Shown here: piece after piece, positions 1 to 7,099 of the stretch
How positions within the stretch are numbered: position 1 is the stretch's first letter
Layout of the letters: each line of letters starts with the position of its first letter
Assembly: GCA_021732965.1 (NCBI GenBank)
Contig: JAKFVZ010000752.1
Location: 1 to 10,006 of the forward strand
Length of the DNA: 10,006 bases
DNA from: Reyranella sp.
GTDB lineage: Bacteria > Pseudomonadota > Alphaproteobacteria > Reyranellales > Reyranellaceae
Direction of reading: 5' to 3'
Translations under genes and position numbers: made by a program
The notes under the pieces: generated by a model
Told to the model about the DNA's origin: nothing
Databases searched by the model: none
The model's input: only the letters and a program-made list of their open reading frames with translations

Positions 1-274
1 GCTTGGTGCCGTCGGGAAAGGTCGCCTCGACCTGGATCTCGGCCAGCATGTCGGCAATGCCGTCCATCACCTGCGCACGCGAGATCACGTGCGCGCCGTC
101 GCGCATCAGGTCGGCGACCGGGCGGCCGTCGCGGGCGCCCTCGACGACGAAATCGGTGATCAGCGCCACGGCCTCGGGATAGTTGAGCTTCACGCCGCGC
201 TCCAGGCGACGGCGCGCCACGACCGCTGCCATGGCCACCAGGAGCTTGTCCTTCTCGCGCGGCGTCAAATTCAT
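1..274 (-). CDS. ureA: Urease gamma subunit (3' end outside window)
   Basis: The 91 visible residues begin MNLTPREKDKLLVAMAAVVA and continue through RGVKLNYPEAVALI to VEATFPDGTK at the edge. This is the classic urease gamma chain of about 100 residues, so only about nine residues are missing. UreA packs with UreB and UreC to form the nickel enzyme that hydrolyses urea to ammonia and carbon dioxide in the cytoplasm; the active site itself lies in UreC. The ATG at 274 is preceded on the minus strand by a purine-rich GGGGGAAA stretch. ureD lies 52 bp upstream on the same strand, the usual ureD-ureA order, so ureB, ureC and the accessory genes ureEFG are expected beyond the left edge. Family assignment is secure; operon extent is inferred. 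Confidence 0.96.
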   Translation of the reverse strand, partial: MNLTPREKDKLLVAMAAVVARRRLERGVKLNYPEAVALITDFVVEGARDGRPVADLMRDGAHVISRAQVMDGIADMLAEIQVEATFPDGTK

Positions 275-303
275 AGACCGTTTCCCCCTGCCGGTTGACC
301 CCG

Positions 304-330
304 ACTATAGCGCGACGGAGTTTGCATCAA
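304..330 (-). promoter_or_regulatory. Possible promoter between ureD and ureA
   Basis: On the minus strand, TTGATG (330-325) and TATAGT (309-304) resemble sigma-70 boxes with a 15-base spacer, which is shorter than the ideal 17. Transcription would begin near 297, giving a leader of about 23 bases before the ureA start codon. The -35-like box overlaps the ureD stop codon. This is pattern matching only; a chance match is quite possible, and ureA may simply be read through from ureD. Confidence 0.22.
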
Positions 331-1157
331 ACATGCCAAACGCGGGGCAGTCGGCGGCCCCTGAATTCGGTGAGAAACCGGATGGTCGCTTGGCGCACCG
401 CGGTCGCTTCCCCGAGCAGACGCGCCACCATGATGCCATTCACAACGGTGACGCCCACCCGCACCTTGTCTGCGGTCTCGAGCAGGGCGCGGGCCTTCTC
501 GAAGTGCGGCTGCGGTGCGTCCCACACGCCGATCACCGTCGCCAGCGCATTGGCCGTGCCAAAACCGGCGCCGTCCGGTGTCTCGCCTTCGACCCGCAAG
601 GTGTCGGTCCAAACGAGGCGCCCGGGACGGCGCACTGACCAGGCATCGAGCAGCAGGCCGGAGGTGAAGCGCTCGCCCGACGCGCCACGGCCCAGCACGA
701 CCATCTCGCAGGCGAGCAGAGAGCCACCCTCGACCACCTCGGCGACCGTGCGCCGCTTCAGCCGCGCGCCTTCGAAGACGATGGTTTCCTGCGGCAGCCA
801 GTCGAGCGTCGCGCCCTCGGCCACCCGCACCTCGACATTGATGGTGCAGGCAACGCTACCGCGCGAGGCGCGATAGATCTTCTCGGCTGCCTGGGTGGTC
901 GCGACGGCCTCGGCGCCCGGCCCGATCTCGACCGACATCTTGAGCGCATCGCCGCCGGTGACGCCACCCGAGGTGGTGATCATCACGGCCTGCGGCGGTT
1001 CGCCCGGCTCGGACTTCGGGAACAAGACCCGGCAGGGGTCGCGTTGATAGAGGTCGCCCAGGCGCGTTTGGCCGTCCCGCAGGTCGAAGGCCACGCGGCT
1101 TTCGCCGGAGGAGCGCTGCATGCGAGGGAGTGAATTCGGGGACGGGCTGGTGGTCAT
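327..1157 (-). CDS. ureD: Urease accessory protein UreD (UreH)
   Basis: This 276-residue protein has the normal length for UreD, the chaperone that binds the urease apoprotein and, with UreF and UreG, delivers nickel and promotes carbamylation of the active-site lysine. Family blocks are visible in order: TTSGGVTGGD (residues 61-70), TTQAAEKIYR (87-96), LPQETIVFEGA (121-131), GERF (161-164) and the C-terminal PRVWHV (271-276). The start at 1157 is the longest ATG. An in-frame ATG at residue 13 (1121) is also possible, because the first dozen residues are poorly conserved in type and neither start has a strong ribosome binding site. The gene is divergent from greB across only 30 bp and runs toward ureA. 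Its promoter is not obvious and probably overlaps the 5' end of greB. Confidence 0.95.
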   Translation of the reverse strand: MTTSPSPNSLPRMQRSSGESRVAFDLRDGQTRLGDLYQRDPCRVLFPKSEPGEPPQAVMITTSGGVTGGDALKMSVEIGPGAEAVATTQAAEKIYRASRGSVACTINVEVRVAEGATLDWLPQETIVFEGARLKRRTVAEVVEGGSLLACEMVVLGRGASGERFTSGLLLDAWSVRRPGRLVWTDTLRVEGETPDGAGFGTANALATVIGVWDAPQPHFEKARALLETADKVRVGVTVVNGIMVARLLGEATAVRQATIRFLTEFRGRRLPRVWHV

Positions 1158-1187
1158 CGGCCCCGACTTGATAGATTAAGGACCGGA

Positions 1188-1739
1188 ATGAGCAAAGCCT
1201 TCACCAAGGAAAGCGACGACGGCGACGAGGACGACCTGCCTGACGACGTGGGCGGACTGCCGGCCGGCGCGAAGAACTACATGACCCCGCAGGGCTTCGA
1301 GCGCATGCGGGAAGAACTGATGACTCTGATGCGCAAGGAGCGGCCCGAGGTCGTGCAGGTCGTGTCGTGGGCAGCCGCCAACGGCGACCGTTCGGAGAAC
1401 GGCGACTATCTCTACGGCAAGAAGCGTCTGCGCGAAATCGACCGCCGCCTCCGTTTCCTCAGCAAGCGCCTCGAACGCTCCGAGGTCGTCGACCCGGCCA
1501 AGCGGCCCAAGACCGACCAGGTATTCTTTGGCGCGACCGTGACCTACGTGAATTCCAGGGACGAGGAACGCACCATCAAGATCGTGGGCGTCGACGAGGT
1601 CGATCCCGGACGAGGCCATGTAAGCTGGATCTCCCCGATCGCACGCGCCGTCATGCGGGCCCACGAGGGCGACGTCGTGCGAATGAACACGCCCGGCGGC
1701 GAGGAAGAAATCGAGATTTTGAAGGTCGCGTACATTTAG
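1188..1739 (+). CDS. greB: Transcription elongation factor GreB
   Basis: GreB rescues backtracked RNA polymerase by inserting a coiled coil into the secondary channel and stimulating cleavage of the transcript 3' end. The 183 residues show the hallmark tip and helix NGDRSENGDYLYGKK (65-79) followed by RLREIDRRLRFLSKRL (80-95). This includes the acidic tip residues (D67, E70) that help coordinate the catalytic magnesium. A C-terminal FKBP-like domain starts around QVFFGATVTY (111-120) and contains ISPIARAV (148-155). The YGKKRLREIDRR run is typical of GreB rather than GreA. The protein carries about 30 extra N-terminal residues rich in Asp and Glu compared with E. coli GreB; I recall similar tails in other proteobacterial GreB proteins. 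The start is supported by AAGGA at 1178-1182, five bases before the ATG. It stands alone between the urease and pca units. Confidence 0.95.
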   Translation: MSKAFTKESDDGDEDDLPDDVGGLPAGAKNYMTPQGFERMREELMTLMRKERPEVVQVVSWAAANGDRSENGDYLYGKKRLREIDRRLRFLSKRLERSEVVDPAKRPKTDQVFFGATVTYVNSRDEERTIKIVGVDEVDPGRGHVSWISPIARAVMRAHEGDVVRMNTPGGEEEIEILKVAYI

Positions 1740-1837
1740 CCCTTTGTCGTCCTGAGCGGAGCGAAGGACCTTGCGGAGCGACCCAAGGACTCCTTGGCTG
1801 GCGTGAGATCCTTCGCTCCGCTCAGGATGACAAAGGG
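1740..1837. repeat. Nested palindromic repeat, probable bidirectional terminator
   Basis: Arms 1740-1770 and 1807-1837 are inverted copies of 31 bases that pair at all but two positions (1749 with 1828, a G-T that wobbles as RNA, and 1769 with 1808). The loop contains a second palindrome, CCAAGGA-c-TCCTTGG (1783-1797). The arm sequence, reading CCTGAGCGGAGCGAAGGA, belongs to a dispersed repeat type common in many bacterial genomes; its translation gives the familiar false peptide HPERSEG / LRSAQDD. It begins one base after the greB stop codon and ends eight bases before the pcaB stop codon. A transcript from either side would therefore fold into a very strong hairpin. It has no long T tract, so termination or mRNA 3'-end protection is inferred. 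Confidence 0.85.
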
Positions 1838-1845
1838 GGTTAAGC

Positions 1846-3147
1846 TCAGCGGCGCTTGAGGTCGGCCAGCAGCCGGTCGACGAACTTGGGCGAATAACCG
1901 AGGAGCGCCGCTTCGTCGGCCAGCTCCTTTTCGAGCCGGCCGAGTGCCTCGATGAACGAGCCGCCCTTGGCCAGCGCCTTCTCGACCAGCGCATGCGCCT
2001 CGTGCTTCCCCATCCTGGCCGCCAGCAGGAAGGTCGCACGCTCGGCGAGGACGGCGGCTTCGGCGGCGTCCATGTTGGCCTGCAGCGCGTCGGGGTCGAT
2101 GACGAGGCCCCCGGCGACTTCGGCCATCGCCTCGACCGCGGAACCCAGGCACTCGACCAGCGCAGAGAGGGTTGGCCATTCGGCCTGCCAGCCCCCCAGC
2201 GCGCGCTCATGCTCCTGCGGCATCGCCGCCACGATGGTCGCGGCCAGCATCGGCGCACGCGCCGCCGCCGACAGGATGAGCGCCGCGCTGACCGGGTTGC
2301 GCTTGTGCGGCATGGTGGACGAACTGCCACGACCGGGGCCCGACGGCTCGGCCGCCTCGCCCACTTCGACTTGCATCATCAGCGAGATGTCGCGCGACGC
2401 CTTGGCGAGTTCACCGACCACGAGCGCGCAATCCTGTGCCAGGGCCGCGACGCGGACACGTTGCGTGAACCACGGTCCCGGCGGCAAAGTGAGCTTCAAC
2501 TGCCGGGCCAGCCCCTTCATCACGCGCTCGGCCGCCAGCCCGAGCGCCGTCAGGCTGCCCGAGGCGCCGCCGAACTGCACGATCTGCGTTTCCGCAAAGC
2601 TCGCCGCGAGACGACGCTTCGCGCGGTCGATATCGGAGGCCCAGCCGGCGATCTTCTGGCCGAGCGCCAGCGGAGTCGCCGGCTGCAACAGGGTACGGCC
2701 CAGCATCGGCGTCGCGCGGTGCTTCCTCGCGAGGCGCGCCAGGGCCGAGACGATGCCGTCGAGCGCCTTCAGCAACGGCGGCAGCGCCTCGCCGAGCTGC
2801 AGCACCATGGCCGTGTCGATCACGTCCTGGCTGGTGGCGCCCCAATGGACATAGTCGGCCGCCTTAGCATCCCGCTGGCGCACCTGTTCGGTCAGCGCCT
2901 TCACCACCGGCACGGTGAGGGTCGCCGTGCGGCGCGCCCCGGCCACAAGTGGCGCGGGATCGTAGAAGGACGGATCGCAGGCCTTGACGATCACCGTTGC
3001 GGCGCGCTTCGGGATCAGGCCCGCCGCTGCGGTGGCCTCGGCCAGCGCCGCCTCGAAGCGCAGCATGTGGCGCAAGGTCGCCAGGTCGGCGAAGCAATCG
3101 GCGGTCGCCGCCGACGAGCCCAGCGCGGAGACGAGACGGACGGTCAT
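1846..3147 (-). CDS. pcaB: 3-carboxy-cis,cis-muconate cycloisomerase
   Basis: PcaB converts 3-carboxy-cis,cis-muconate, the product of PcaHG, to 4-carboxymuconolactone in the protocatechuate branch of the beta-ketoadipate pathway. The 433 residues belong to the fumarase/aspartase superfamily. HWGATSQD (101-108) is one active-site segment, QFGGASGSLTALG (191-203) is another, and the superfamily signature GSSSTMPHKRNP (274-285) contains the mobile-loop catalytic serine region. I start it at the ATG at 3147, giving MTVRLVSALGSS, which fits the family N-terminus. The same frame is open to 3222, but that would overlap the pcaG end and add low-complexity sequence. Only four bases separate it from the pcaG stop codon (TGA gccc ATG), so translational coupling is likely. 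The gene is followed directly by the palindrome at 1740-1837. Confidence 0.94.
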   Translation of the reverse strand: MTVRLVSALGSSAATADCFADLATLRHMLRFEAALAEATAAAGLIPKRAATVIVKACDPSFYDPAPLVAGARRTATLTVPVVKALTEQVRQRDAKAADYVHWGATSQDVIDTAMVLQLGEALPPLLKALDGIVSALARLARKHRATPMLGRTLLQPATPLALGQKIAGWASDIDRAKRRLAASFAETQIVQFGGASGSLTALGLAAERVMKGLARQLKLTLPPGPWFTQRVRVAALAQDCALVVGELAKASRDISLMMQVEVGEAAEPSGPGRGSSSTMPHKRNPVSAALILSAAARAPMLAATIVAAMPQEHERALGGWQAEWPTLSALVECLGSAVEAMAEVAGGLVIDPDALQANMDAAEAAVLAERATFLLAARMGKHEAHALVEKALAKGGSFIEALGRLEKELADEAALLGYSPKFVDRLLADLKRR

Positions 3148-3151
3148 GGGC

Positions 3152-3715
3152 TCAGCAGTCGAAGAAAACGGTTTCGTTCGGGCCGCCGAGATAGAGCGGG
3201 AGCCGCCAGACGCCCGCGGCATCGCGCTTGGCGATCAGCGTGGCGCGGCGCTCCGGTTCGACCAGCTTGAGGACCGGATCCTCGGCCAGCGCCGGATCGC
3301 CATCGAAATAGAGGCGCGTCGCCAGACGATTGAGGACGCCGCGCGCGAACACCGAGATGTTGACGTGGGCCGCCTGCAGGCCGCCGGCCGGCCACGGCAC
3401 GCGACCGGGTTTCACCGTGCCGAACCGCGCGCAGCCTTGCGTGTCGGTGGAAGCGCGACCGTAACCCTCGAAGCCCGCATCTAGCGGCAGGTTTCGGCGA
3501 TCCTCGGGATGGTTGTAGCGACCGTGGCTGTTGGCCTGCCAGACCTCGAGCAGCCCATCGGGTACGATCGCGCCTGCGGCATCGTGCAGGGTGAGCGCGA
3601 TCTCGATCCGCTCGCCCGCAACGCCCGGCATTGCCAGGTCATGGCGATAGGCATTGGCCAGCGTGCCGAAATAGAACGGGCCGATCGTCTGCGACGGCGT
3701 CAGGGCGCGGCTCAT
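3152..3715 (-). CDS. pcaG: Protocatechuate 3,4-dioxygenase alpha subunit
   Basis: This 187-residue chain is the alpha partner of the non-haem iron(III) intradiol dioxygenase that cleaves protocatechuate between its two hydroxyls. The start MSRALTPSQTIGPFYFG is the characteristic alpha-chain opening. The intradiol core follows: LLEVWQANSHGRYNHP (55-70), GYGRASTD (84-91) and LQAAHVNISVFARG (113-126). Tyr67 and His117 sit where iron ligands occur in the beta chain, but the second His of the HxH pair is Asn119. The alpha chain therefore carries only a vestigial iron site, as expected of this family. It shares a four-base ATGA overlap (3712-3715) with the pcaH stop codon, indicating coupled, roughly equimolar translation of the two subunits. 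Confidence 0.96.
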   Translation of the reverse strand: MSRALTPSQTIGPFYFGTLANAYRHDLAMPGVAGERIEIALTLHDAAGAIVPDGLLEVWQANSHGRYNHPEDRRNLPLDAGFEGYGRASTDTQGCARFGTVKPGRVPWPAGGLQAAHVNISVFARGVLNRLATRLYFDGDPALAEDPVLKLVEPERRATLIAKRDAAGVWRLPLYLGGPNETVFFDC

Positions 3716-4416
3716 GTGTTCTCCATCGGCGTGGCGTTGCGGCCGCGCAGCACGATGTCGAAGCGATAGGCCAGCGCCCATTGAGGCTGCGTCGCCTCCA
3801 TGTCGAAGGCCGCCTGCAGACGCGCCCGCGCAGCCTCGGGCACCGAATTGTAGATCGGGTCGAAGGCCAGCAGCGGATCCTGCGGAAAATACATCTGCGT
3901 GATCAGGCGCGTCGCGAAGGCCGGTCCGAACAGCGAGAAGTGGATGTGCGCCGGCCGCCAGGCATTGTGATGGTTGCCCCACGGATAGGCGCCGGGCTTG
4001 ATGGTGATGAACTTGTAGTTTCCGTCGGCATCGGCGCGCGCACGACCGCCGCCGTAGAAATTGGGATCGAGCGGCGCGTCGTGCTGGTCGCCAGGATGAT
4101 GATAGCGGCCGGCGGCATTGCACTGCCAGATCTCGACCAGCGCCTCGGGGACCGGCTTGCCGTTCTCGTCGAGCACGCGGCCCTGGACGATGATGCGTTC
4201 GCCCAGCGGCTCGCCCATGCGCCGGCGCGTGAGGTCGTTCTCGACCGAATCGAGCCGCTCCTCGCGCAGCAGCGGCCCGGTGATCTCCGACAGCGAATGC
4301 GGCAGTACGATCGCGGGCCGCGACGGCGAGCGGCTGACGGTGGATTTGTAGGCGGGCGACAGGTTGGCCGGGTGATCCTGTCCTGCCACGGGCCGGCGGT
4401 ACGTTTCCTCTTTCAT
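3712..4416 (-). CDS. pcaH: Protocatechuate 3,4-dioxygenase beta subunit
   Basis: The beta chain (234 residues) holds the catalytic iron of protocatechuate 3,4-dioxygenase. By analogy with the Pseudomonas enzyme, the four ligands are all present: Tyr105 in GRYHHPGDQ, Tyr144 in PGAYPWGN, and His157 and His159 in WRPAHIHFSLFG. Arg154, which helps in substrate binding or charge neutralisation in the family, is also kept. The N-terminal 70 residues, with YRRPVAGQDHP and LPHSLSEITGP, match the beta-chain entry region. The length is usual for PcaH. The ATG at 4416 has no convincing ribosome binding site, but the upstream hydrolase gene ends only 21 bp away, so re-initiation after read-through is plausible. 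The gene leads directly into pcaG and pcaB. Confidence 0.96.
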   Translation of the reverse strand: MKEETYRRPVAGQDHPANLSPAYKSTVSRSPSRPAIVLPHSLSEITGPLLREERLDSVENDLTRRRMGEPLGERIIVQGRVLDENGKPVPEALVEIWQCNAAGRYHHPGDQHDAPLDPNFYGGGRARADADGNYKFITIKPGAYPWGNHHNAWRPAHIHFSLFGPAFATRLITQMYFPQDPLLAFDPIYNSVPEAARARLQAAFDMEATQPQWALAYRFDIVLRGRNATPMENT

Positions 4417-4437
4417 GAGGCCAAGCTTAGCGCCGGC

Positions 4438-5970
4438 TCAGGCCGCGCGCACCTCCAGCCCCTGCGGCGTGGCGCGGTAGCCCGTCAGTGTCCGTTCGGC
4501 AAAGCCCAGCCGCCAGTCCAGCATCTTGCGGGCATATTCGGCGACGACCGCCGCATAGCTGGGATCGGCCGCGCAATTGACGAACTGGCCGGGATCCTTC
4601 GCGAGATCGAACAGCAGCGGCGGCAGGGCCGCGAAATGCACGTACTTGAACTTCTCGTCCTGCACGACCGCCAGCGAGCATTTGTCCATGGGCACGCCCA
4701 GCGCCGATTCAGGCTTGCTGTAATGGAGGTCGCGGAAGTCGAACTCGTAATGGACCTCGGTCCGCCAGTCGGCCGGCGCGGCGCCTTCGCAGAAGGGCAG
4801 CAGCGAGCGGCCGTCGCACTGGCGCGGCACCGGTAGCCCCATCCAGTCGAGGATGGTCGGCATGGTGTCGATGGTCTCGGTAAAGCGTTCGACGATGCTG
4901 CCGCGCGTGGCATCCGCCTCGGCGCGCGGATCGCGGATGACCATCGGGATGCGGTAGGACTCGTCGAAGTAGCCGATCTTGCCCAGCAGGTAATGATCCC
5001 CGCCCTGCTCGCCGTGATCGCAGGTGAAGACGATCAGAGTGTCATCCCATTGGCCGGTCTCCTTCAAATAGTCGAACACGCGACCGAGATGATCGTCGAT
5101 CTCGCTCATCAGCCCGCAATAGGTAGCGCGCATCTGCGCGACCTCGGCTTCGCTCATGTCCGACCCGAGATCCTTCCCGTCCTGGAAGAAGCTCGCCTGC
5201 TTCACGTTGCGCACATAGTAGTCCAGCAATGCGTTCTGCTTGCCCTCTTCCGCCGCGGTTGGCGCACGCACGGGCTTCGGCATGTCCTCGGGCCGATACA
5301 TGGAATTGTAGGGTTCCGGCGCGATGAACGGCGGATGTGGCCGGTAATAGCCGAGATGCAGGAACCACGGCTTGCCGCCGCGGCCGCGCAGATAGTCGAG
5401 CCCGCGCTCGGTGAACCAGGCGGTGTCGGACAGCTCCTTCGGGATCGCGGCCGGCCGCGCGGTCGCACCGGCGCCCGGCGCGCCCTTCGGCAGCCAGATG
5501 TCCTCGCGTGTCTTCGGCATCTCGAAGCCCTGGCTGGCCACCCAGCCGAAATAGGCGTCGCGGTTCTCGAAGGCTCCGACCGAATGGAACCCTTCCATGA
5601 TGTCGCCAAGCACGAAGAAACGCGGATCGTTGGGCGCGGTGTGGCGCGGATCGGGCGTCGTGGTGGTGTACCCCACCAGCGCCGGATCGTAGCCACCGCG
5701 CCGCAGCTCGTGCGCCAGGTTGGTGAAGCGCGAGGACAGCGGAATGGTGTTCTGCACCGCGCGATGATTCATCAGGTACTGGCCGGTCAGCAGGCTGGCG
5801 CGGGCCGGCCCGCAGGGCACGGCCTGGGTGAAATGGTTGCGGAAGGTGACGCCCTCGGCACACAGCCGGTCGAGATTGGGCAACTTCAGGTAGTCCGCCC
5901 CGAGCTTGGGCAACATCAGGCCGCGCCACTGGTCGACGACGATCAACAACACGTTCTTGGGCGCTGGCAT
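4438..5970 (-). CDS. Phosphonate monoester hydrolase / arylsulfatase-type enzyme
   Basis: This 510-residue cytoplasmic hydrolase of the alkaline phosphatase superfamily closely resembles the rhizobial and Burkholderia phosphonate monoester hydrolases as I remember them. Those enzymes cleave phosphonate monoesters and phosphodiesters best, and aryl sulfates and sulfonates more weakly. Cys53 in VPCGPARASLLTGQ fits the CxPxR signal for conversion to formylglycine. Asp13 (VVDQWRG) and Asp318-His319 (TCDHGEQGGDH) are metal ligands. Asn74, Tyr101, Thr103, His212 and Lys331 fall at the positions of the other active-site residues I recall from the rhizobial enzyme. There is no signal peptide. The ATG at 5970 is preceded by a strong GAGGAAAC. 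It is the first gene of the pcaHGB unit, 21 bp from pcaH, an unusual partnership. A sulfatase role cannot be excluded from sequence. Confidence 0.88.
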   Translation of the reverse strand: MPAPKNVLLIVVDQWRGLMLPKLGADYLKLPNLDRLCAEGVTFRNHFTQAVPCGPARASLLTGQYLMNHRAVQNTIPLSSRFTNLAHELRRGGYDPALVGYTTTTPDPRHTAPNDPRFFVLGDIMEGFHSVGAFENRDAYFGWVASQGFEMPKTREDIWLPKGAPGAGATARPAAIPKELSDTAWFTERGLDYLRGRGGKPWFLHLGYYRPHPPFIAPEPYNSMYRPEDMPKPVRAPTAAEEGKQNALLDYYVRNVKQASFFQDGKDLGSDMSEAEVAQMRATYCGLMSEIDDHLGRVFDYLKETGQWDDTLIVFTCDHGEQGGDHYLLGKIGYFDESYRIPMVIRDPRAEADATRGSIVERFTETIDTMPTILDWMGLPVPRQCDGRSLLPFCEGAAPADWRTEVHYEFDFRDLHYSKPESALGVPMDKCSLAVVQDEKFKYVHFAALPPLLFDLAKDPGQFVNCAADPSYAAVVAEYARKMLDWRLGFAERTLTGYRATPQGLEVRAA

Positions 5971-6041
5971 GTTTCCTCACCGAGGTTGGACGGAAGCAGG
6001 ATTGCGTTAGAGTGCCGTCAAATTTGTGGAGGAGACAACAC
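5971..6041. promoter_or_regulatory. Divergent intergenic region of hydrolase-pca unit and dehydrogenase
   Basis: These 71 bases separate the divergent starts of the hydrolase (minus) and the CtBP-like dehydrogenase (plus), so both promoters probably lie here or just inside the opposite gene. TTGGAC at 5986-5991 could be a plus-strand -35 box, but no good -10 sits at normal spacing: TTAGAG at 6007-6012 is 15 bases on and weak. I see no clear operator palindrome and no regulator gene next to it. Confidence 0.4.
6028..6034 (+). promoter_or_regulatory. Ribosome binding site that fixes a GTG start
   Basis: GGAGGAG at 6028-6034 is a near-perfect Shine-Dalgarno sequence seven bases before the GTG at 6042. 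It supports this GTG over the in-frame ATG at 6012, which lies upstream of the site and would add ten residues unlike the family. Confidence 0.85.
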
Positions 6042-7073
6042 GTGGCGCGTTTCAAGATCGTGACGACCGGGCCGGGCAAGACCGACCATTCGCTGGAAAT
6101 GGAGACGCTCGGGCCGATCGGCGCGGAAATCGTCGAGGTTTCGGGCGACGAGGACGAACTCATCAAGGCCGTCGCCGATGCCGACGCCATCTACGGCAAG
6201 GGCCGCCCGCGCATCAGCGCCAGGGTGATCGAGGCCGGCAAGAAGCTGAAGGTCGTGTCGCTGGGCAGCGTCGGCGTCGATTCGGTCGACGTGGATGTCT
6301 GCACCCAGCTCGGCATTCCCGTCACCAACGTGCCCGACACCTTCATCGAGGAAGTGGCCGACCACGCCATGACCCTGATCCTCGCGAGCTGGCGGCGCCT
6401 CGTGGTCCAGGACCAGATGGTGCGCAAGGGCGACTGGGCCAAAGCCCGGCCGCACCTCTACCAGTTCCCGCGGCTCATGGGCATGACGCTGGGCTTCATC
6501 TCGTTCGGCCATGTCGCGCGCGCCGTCGCCAAGCGCGCCGCGCCCTTCGGCTTCCAGATGCTGGCCTACGATCCCTACATCGAGGAGCTGGTGATGTCCG
6601 ACTACGGCGTCCAGCCGGTCGGTTACGACGAGCTGCTGCAACGCTCCGACATCGTGAGCATGCATGCGCCCGGCACCAAGGACGCCCATCACCTGATGAA
6701 GGAACAGCACTTCCGCCAGATGAAGAAGACCGCGCTGTTCGTGAACACCGGCCGCGGCTCGACGGTCGACGAGCCGGCGATGATCAAGGCACTGCAGGAA
6801 GGCTGGATCGCCGGTGCCGGCCTCGACGTGCTGGAGACCGAGCCGGTCGGCCACAACAATCCGCTGCTCGGGATGGACAACGTGATTCTGACCGCGCACG
6901 TCGCCTCGGCGTCCAGCCGTTTCGATCCGGCACGCAAGCGTCGCGTCGGCGCCGAGCTGGCGCTGGTCCTCGGCGGCAAGTGGCCGCGTGCCTGCGTCAA
7001 TCCGATGGTGCTGGAGAAGTCGAAGCTGCAGCGCTGGCAGCCCTTCTCGATGGAGCGCGGCCCCGGCAACTGA
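6042..7073 (+). CDS. D-2-hydroxyacid dehydrogenase, CtBP-like
   Basis: This 343-residue protein (counting from the GTG at 6042) has the two-part fold of NAD-dependent D-2-hydroxyacid dehydrogenases, closest in feel to the proteins annotated as C-terminal binding protein. The catalytic set is present: Arg238 in VNTGRGSTVDE, Glu267 in LDVLETEP and His286 in LTAHVASAS. The substrate-domain segment VSLGSVGVDSVD (72-83) is also typical. The nucleotide-binding turn is unusual: where the family has GxGxxG, this protein has SFGHVA (154-159), so the first and third glycines are Ser and Ala. A 2-oxoacid/2-hydroxyacid interconversion is likely but the substrate is unknown. The gene is divergent from the hydrolase-pca unit and converges on the small gene at 7100-7282, 26 bp from its stop codon. 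Confidence 0.88.
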   Translation: MARFKIVTTGPGKTDHSLEMETLGPIGAEIVEVSGDEDELIKAVADADAIYGKGRPRISARVIEAGKKLKVVSLGSVGVDSVDVDVCTQLGIPVTNVPDTFIEEVADHAMTLILASWRRLVVQDQMVRKGDWAKARPHLYQFPRLMGMTLGFISFGHVARAVAKRAAPFGFQMLAYDPYIEELVMSDYGVQPVGYDELLQRSDIVSMHAPGTKDAHHLMKEQHFRQMKKTALFVNTGRGSTVDEPAMIKALQEGWIAGAGLDVLETEPVGHNNPLLGMDNVILTAHVASASSRFDPARKRRVGAELALVLGGKWPRACVNPMVLEKSKLQRWQPFSMERGPGN

Positions 7074-7099
7074 GCGGGGCTCCGGTCAGGCGCGCCGGC

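Noticed and set aside
1158..1187. Search for promoters in the 30-bp gap between ureD and greB
   Set aside because: No box pair with acceptable spacing was found on either strand; the promoters probably lie inside the opposing coding sequences.
1176..2330. Minus-strand open frame running from within pcaB through the palindrome into greB
   Set aside because: It reads the repeat as the false peptide HPERSEG and crosses greB antisense; pcaB and greB explain the region.
1993..3270. Long plus-strand open frame opposite pcaB and the pcaG end
   Set aside because: It is antisense to two clearly recognisable genes, and its Arg/Gln/His-rich product looks like a GC-rich shadow.
3631..4836. 401-codon plus-strand open frame opposite pcaHG and the hydrolase
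   Set aside because: Antisense shadow; the minus strand carries complete intradiol dioxygenase subunits with active-site residues.
7060..7080. Six-base inverted repeat GCCCCG / CGGGGC spanning the stop codon of the CtBP-like gene
   Set aside because: The stem is short with a nine-base loop and no T tract, common by chance at this GC content; not strong enough to call a terminator.
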